Origin: Colwellia psychrerythraea 34H
GTDB taxonomy: Bacteria; Pseudomonadota; Gammaproteobacteria; Enterobacterales; Alteromonadaceae
DNA length: 64,000 nt
Assembly: GCF_000012325.1 (NCBI RefSeq)
Contig: NC_003910.7
Coordinates: 2,604,001-2,668,000 of the forward strand
Reading direction: 5' to 3'
Shown here in pieces: positions 62,101-64,000 of the stretch. The position numbers and the translations under genes are program-made. Position 1 is the stretch's first letter, and every line of letters starts with the position of its first letter. The notes below the pieces were generated by a model, which made no database searches, was not told where the DNA came from, and saw only the letters and a program-made list of their open reading frames with translations.

Positions 62101-64000
62101 ATATTACCCGTTTGGCAATTACCAACAACAGAACAACGTTCATGTTGTTACTCGTGATTGTTTTTTTCGGCATTAATGCCTTTAAAAATATGCCTAAAGA
62201 TTATGATCCTGGTTTTATCATTCGTACCGCACAAGTTATTACTCAATTTCCGGGGGCTAGTCCACAGCGAGTAGAAATGCTGGTTACAGACAAATTAGAG
62301 CGCGTTATTCAAGAACTGCCTGAATTAGACTTTGTTAAAAGTGAGTCACGTACAGGTATCTCTATTATTAGCGTTAATATTAAAGAAAGTTACCGCGATT
62401 TACGTCCTATTTGGGATAACCTACGTCGTAAAATTGAAGCGGCTCAAGTTGAGTTACCCGCAGAAAGCCAGCCGTCAGTGGTTAATGATGAGTTTGGTGA
62501 TGTTTTTGGTATTGTTATTGGCTTAACTGCAGAAGGTTATGATTACCGTGAATTAAAAGACATCGCCGATCAAACAAGAGATGCCATGCTGCGTTTATCC
62601 GAAACGGCAAAAGTACAAGTATTTGGCGAACAGCAAGAACATATCTTCCTTGAATATGATAATGCGCACCTAGCCAGCTTAGGCATTTCTCCGAGCCAGT
62701 TAAGTGACCAGTTATCTAGTCGAAATATTATTATCTCGGGTGGCAGTATTATTATAGATAATGAACAAATTACCCTTGAACCCAGTGGTAACTTTGAAAA
62801 TGTTGATGAAATAAAAAGAACGATTATTCAAATCCCTGGTAGCGATCGTCTACTTTATTTAAGTGACTTGGTCACTATCAAGCGCAGTTATGTTGATCCT
62901 GTGCAGAGTAAAGTTAGCTTATCTGGAGAGCAGGGCATATCGATTGCTATTGCGATGAGGCATGGCGGTAATAATATTTTACTGGGTCAACAGGTGAATG
63001 AGTTACTGGCTACATTGAATAAAAGTTACCCTATTGGCGTAAACTTTGAGGCAGTTTCTTTTCTACCTTTTGATGTAGAAAAGAAAGTTGATGATTTTTC
63101 TGGCAACTTAATTCAAGCCGTTATTGTTGTCACCTTGGTGATGTTATTTAGTTTAGGTTTTAGAACAGGCCTCATTGTTGCGGTACTGATCCCAACGAGT
63201 ATGATTTTTGCGATACTTATCATGTCACTGCTAAATATTGGTATTGACCAGATTTCTTTAGCGGCACTAATTATCGCCCTTGGTATGTTAGTCGATAACG
63301 GCATAGTCATGTCAGAAAATATTATGGTGTCGATGGAAAAAGGCAAAAATGCCATCGATGCAGCAGTGGACTCTGCTAATGAGTTAAAAGTACCACTATT
63401 AACTTCCTCACTGACCACAGCAGCGGCATTTTTACCTATATTTTTAGCAGAATCGTCTACAGGTGAATACACAGCGTCGCTATTTAAAGTAGTGAGTATT
63501 ACCTTATTGTGTTCTTGGGTCTTGTCGATGACGGTTATCCCGATGCTTTGTGTAAACTTTATGAAAGTTAAAAAGACAACGGGGCAAGTTGATAGCCCGC
63601 TATTGGTCACATACCGAACCTTATTAAAAAATTTACTGCGTTTTCGTTGGCTAACATTATCCATAACCTTCGTCATGATTATCATCTCTGTTTGGGGGCT
63701 TTCATTCATCCCTAAATTGTTTTTTCCACCGTCAGATAGGGCATTTTTCAAAATGGAATTAGAAATGCCCATTGGTACTACGTTAGCGGCGACTGAGCGA
63801 GTTACTCAAAGTATCGAAAGCTATATTAAAGAAGAGTTGAAAGCTAAAACCAATGAAGACCTAGGTGTTACTAATTGGGTTACTTATGTAGGAAATGGTG
63901 GTCCAAGGTTTTTATTAACACATAACCCCAAGCCGACCAGCAGCAATTACGCCTTAATGGTTATCAATGTAACTAGCAATAAAGAAGTGGATCAAACCAT
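62097..64000 (+). CDS. RND efflux pump permease, cut by window end
   Basis: Starts at ATG 62097, overlapping the adaptor stop. The frame stays open to the window end (634 codons), so the C-terminus is missing. 'NITRLAITNNRTTFMLLLVIVFFGINAFKNMPKDYDPGF' begins the first membrane segment; 'QFPGASPQRVEMLVTDKLE', 'GIDQISLAALIIALGMLVDNGIVMSENIM' (TM4 with proton-relay Asp, a single D-N pair) and 'RFRWLTLSITFVMIIISVWGLSFIPKLFFPPSD' follow. Acts in a tripartite exporter with the adaptor; substrate unknown. Confidence 0.93.
   Translation, partial: MNITRLAITNNRTTFMLLLVIVFFGINAFKNMPKDYDPGFIIRTAQVITQFPGASPQRVEMLVTDKLERVIQELPELDFVKSESRTGISIISVNIKESYRDLRPIWDNLRRKIEAAQVELPAESQPSVVNDEFGDVFGIVIGLTAEGYDYRELKDIADQTRDAMLRLSETAKVQVFGEQQEHIFLEYDNAHLASLGISPSQLSDQLSSRNIIISGGSIIIDNEQITLEPSGNFENVDEIKRTIIQIPGSDRLLYLSDLVTIKRSYVDPVQSKVSLSGEQGISIAIAMRHGGNNILLGQQVNELLATLNKSYPIGVNFEAVSFLPFDVEKKVDDFSGNLIQAVIVVTLVMLFSLGFRTGLIVAVLIPTSMIFAILIMSLLNIGIDQISLAALIIALGMLVDNGIVMSENIMVSMEKGKNAIDAAVDSANELKVPLLTSSLTTAAAFLPIFLAESSTGEYTASLFKVVSITLLCSWVLSMTVIPMLCVNFMKVKKTTGQVDSPLLVTYRTLLKNLLRFRWLTLSITFVMIIISVWGLSFIPKLFFPPSDRAFFKMELEMPIGTTLAATERVTQSIESYIKEELKAKTNEDLGVTNWVTYVGNGGPRFLLTHNPKPTSSNYALMVINVTSNKEVDQT

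Noticed and set aside
1..64000. CRISPR array
   Set aside because: The evenly spaced hairpins at 311-544 have unequal spacing near 100 bases and only three copies; no short identical repeats with unique spacers were seen.

Overview
The window looks like chromosomal DNA of a marine gammaproteobacterium of the Alteromonadales, most like Colwellia/Thalassotalea. The grounds are low GC, the TamA/TamB pair, a MipA/OmpV-type porin, DUF3297 and DUF6435 proteins, an AGCS symporter, and many small intergenic inverted-repeat elements. This placement is an inference from gene content and composition; no rRNA or tRNA gene was recognised in the window.

Region 1 (1 to about 14.4 kb) reads as an array of integron gene cassettes. 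Short genes, almost all on the + strand, are separated by 60-130 bp spacers with the architecture of attC recombination sites: a TAACAA-like box just after the stop codon, an imperfect palindrome (often ..GTTGG....CCAAC..), then a GC-rich tail of the type GCCC..TTA..GGGCGTTAT a few bases before the next ribosome binding site. The cargo is typical cassette cargo: GNAT acetyltransferases, lipoproteins, small membrane proteins, a cupin, a GST, a histidine phosphatase, an L,D-transpeptidase, a LysE exporter and a TlpA-like thioredoxin. No integrase is present, so this is either the distal part of a chromosomal integron whose intI lies left of the window, or an integrase-less attC cluster (CALIN). 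Several cassettes are decayed: a lipoprotein with no standard start and an A-run frameshift, a truncated PAP2 phosphatase, and a DJ-1/PfpI protein lacking the nucleophilic cysteine.

Region 2 (14.4-23.3 kb) is mixed accessory DNA: a TetR/HPP divergent pair with twin operators, DUF3297, DUF1330-like, DUF2157-like, DUF6435 and GFA genes, a 264-bp MITE with TA target duplication, a lipoprotein gene whose lipobox cysteine codon is TGA, an SDR/LysR divergent pair and an NCS2 nucleobase permease.

Region 3 (23.3-32.5 kb) holds a minus-strand unit of ABC ATPase, FtsX-type permease, truncated exported DJ-1 protein, OmpR-type regulator and sensor kinase, with matching 11-bp direct repeats upstream of the ABC and DJ-1 genes. 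Next to it is a small operon (enoyl-CoA hydratase family, SnoaL-like, broken SDR) facing a LysR regulator.

Region 4 (32.9-40.5 kb) is core envelope biology: tamA-tamB and a MipA/OmpV-like outer membrane protein.

Region 5 (40.7-51.4 kb) again contains isolated cassette-like units: a ZIP transporter, small lipoproteins and membrane proteins, VOC, and SMI1/KNR4 plus a partner. Among them are metY and a cytochrome P460. Several MITE families are scattered here and beyond.

Region 6 (52-64 kb) carries an exported M28 peptidase, a GNAT, a membrane thioredoxin, an M14 carboxypeptidase, an AGCS symporter, and an AraC regulator divergent from a DUF3313 lipoprotein, an RND adaptor and an RND pump cut by the window end.
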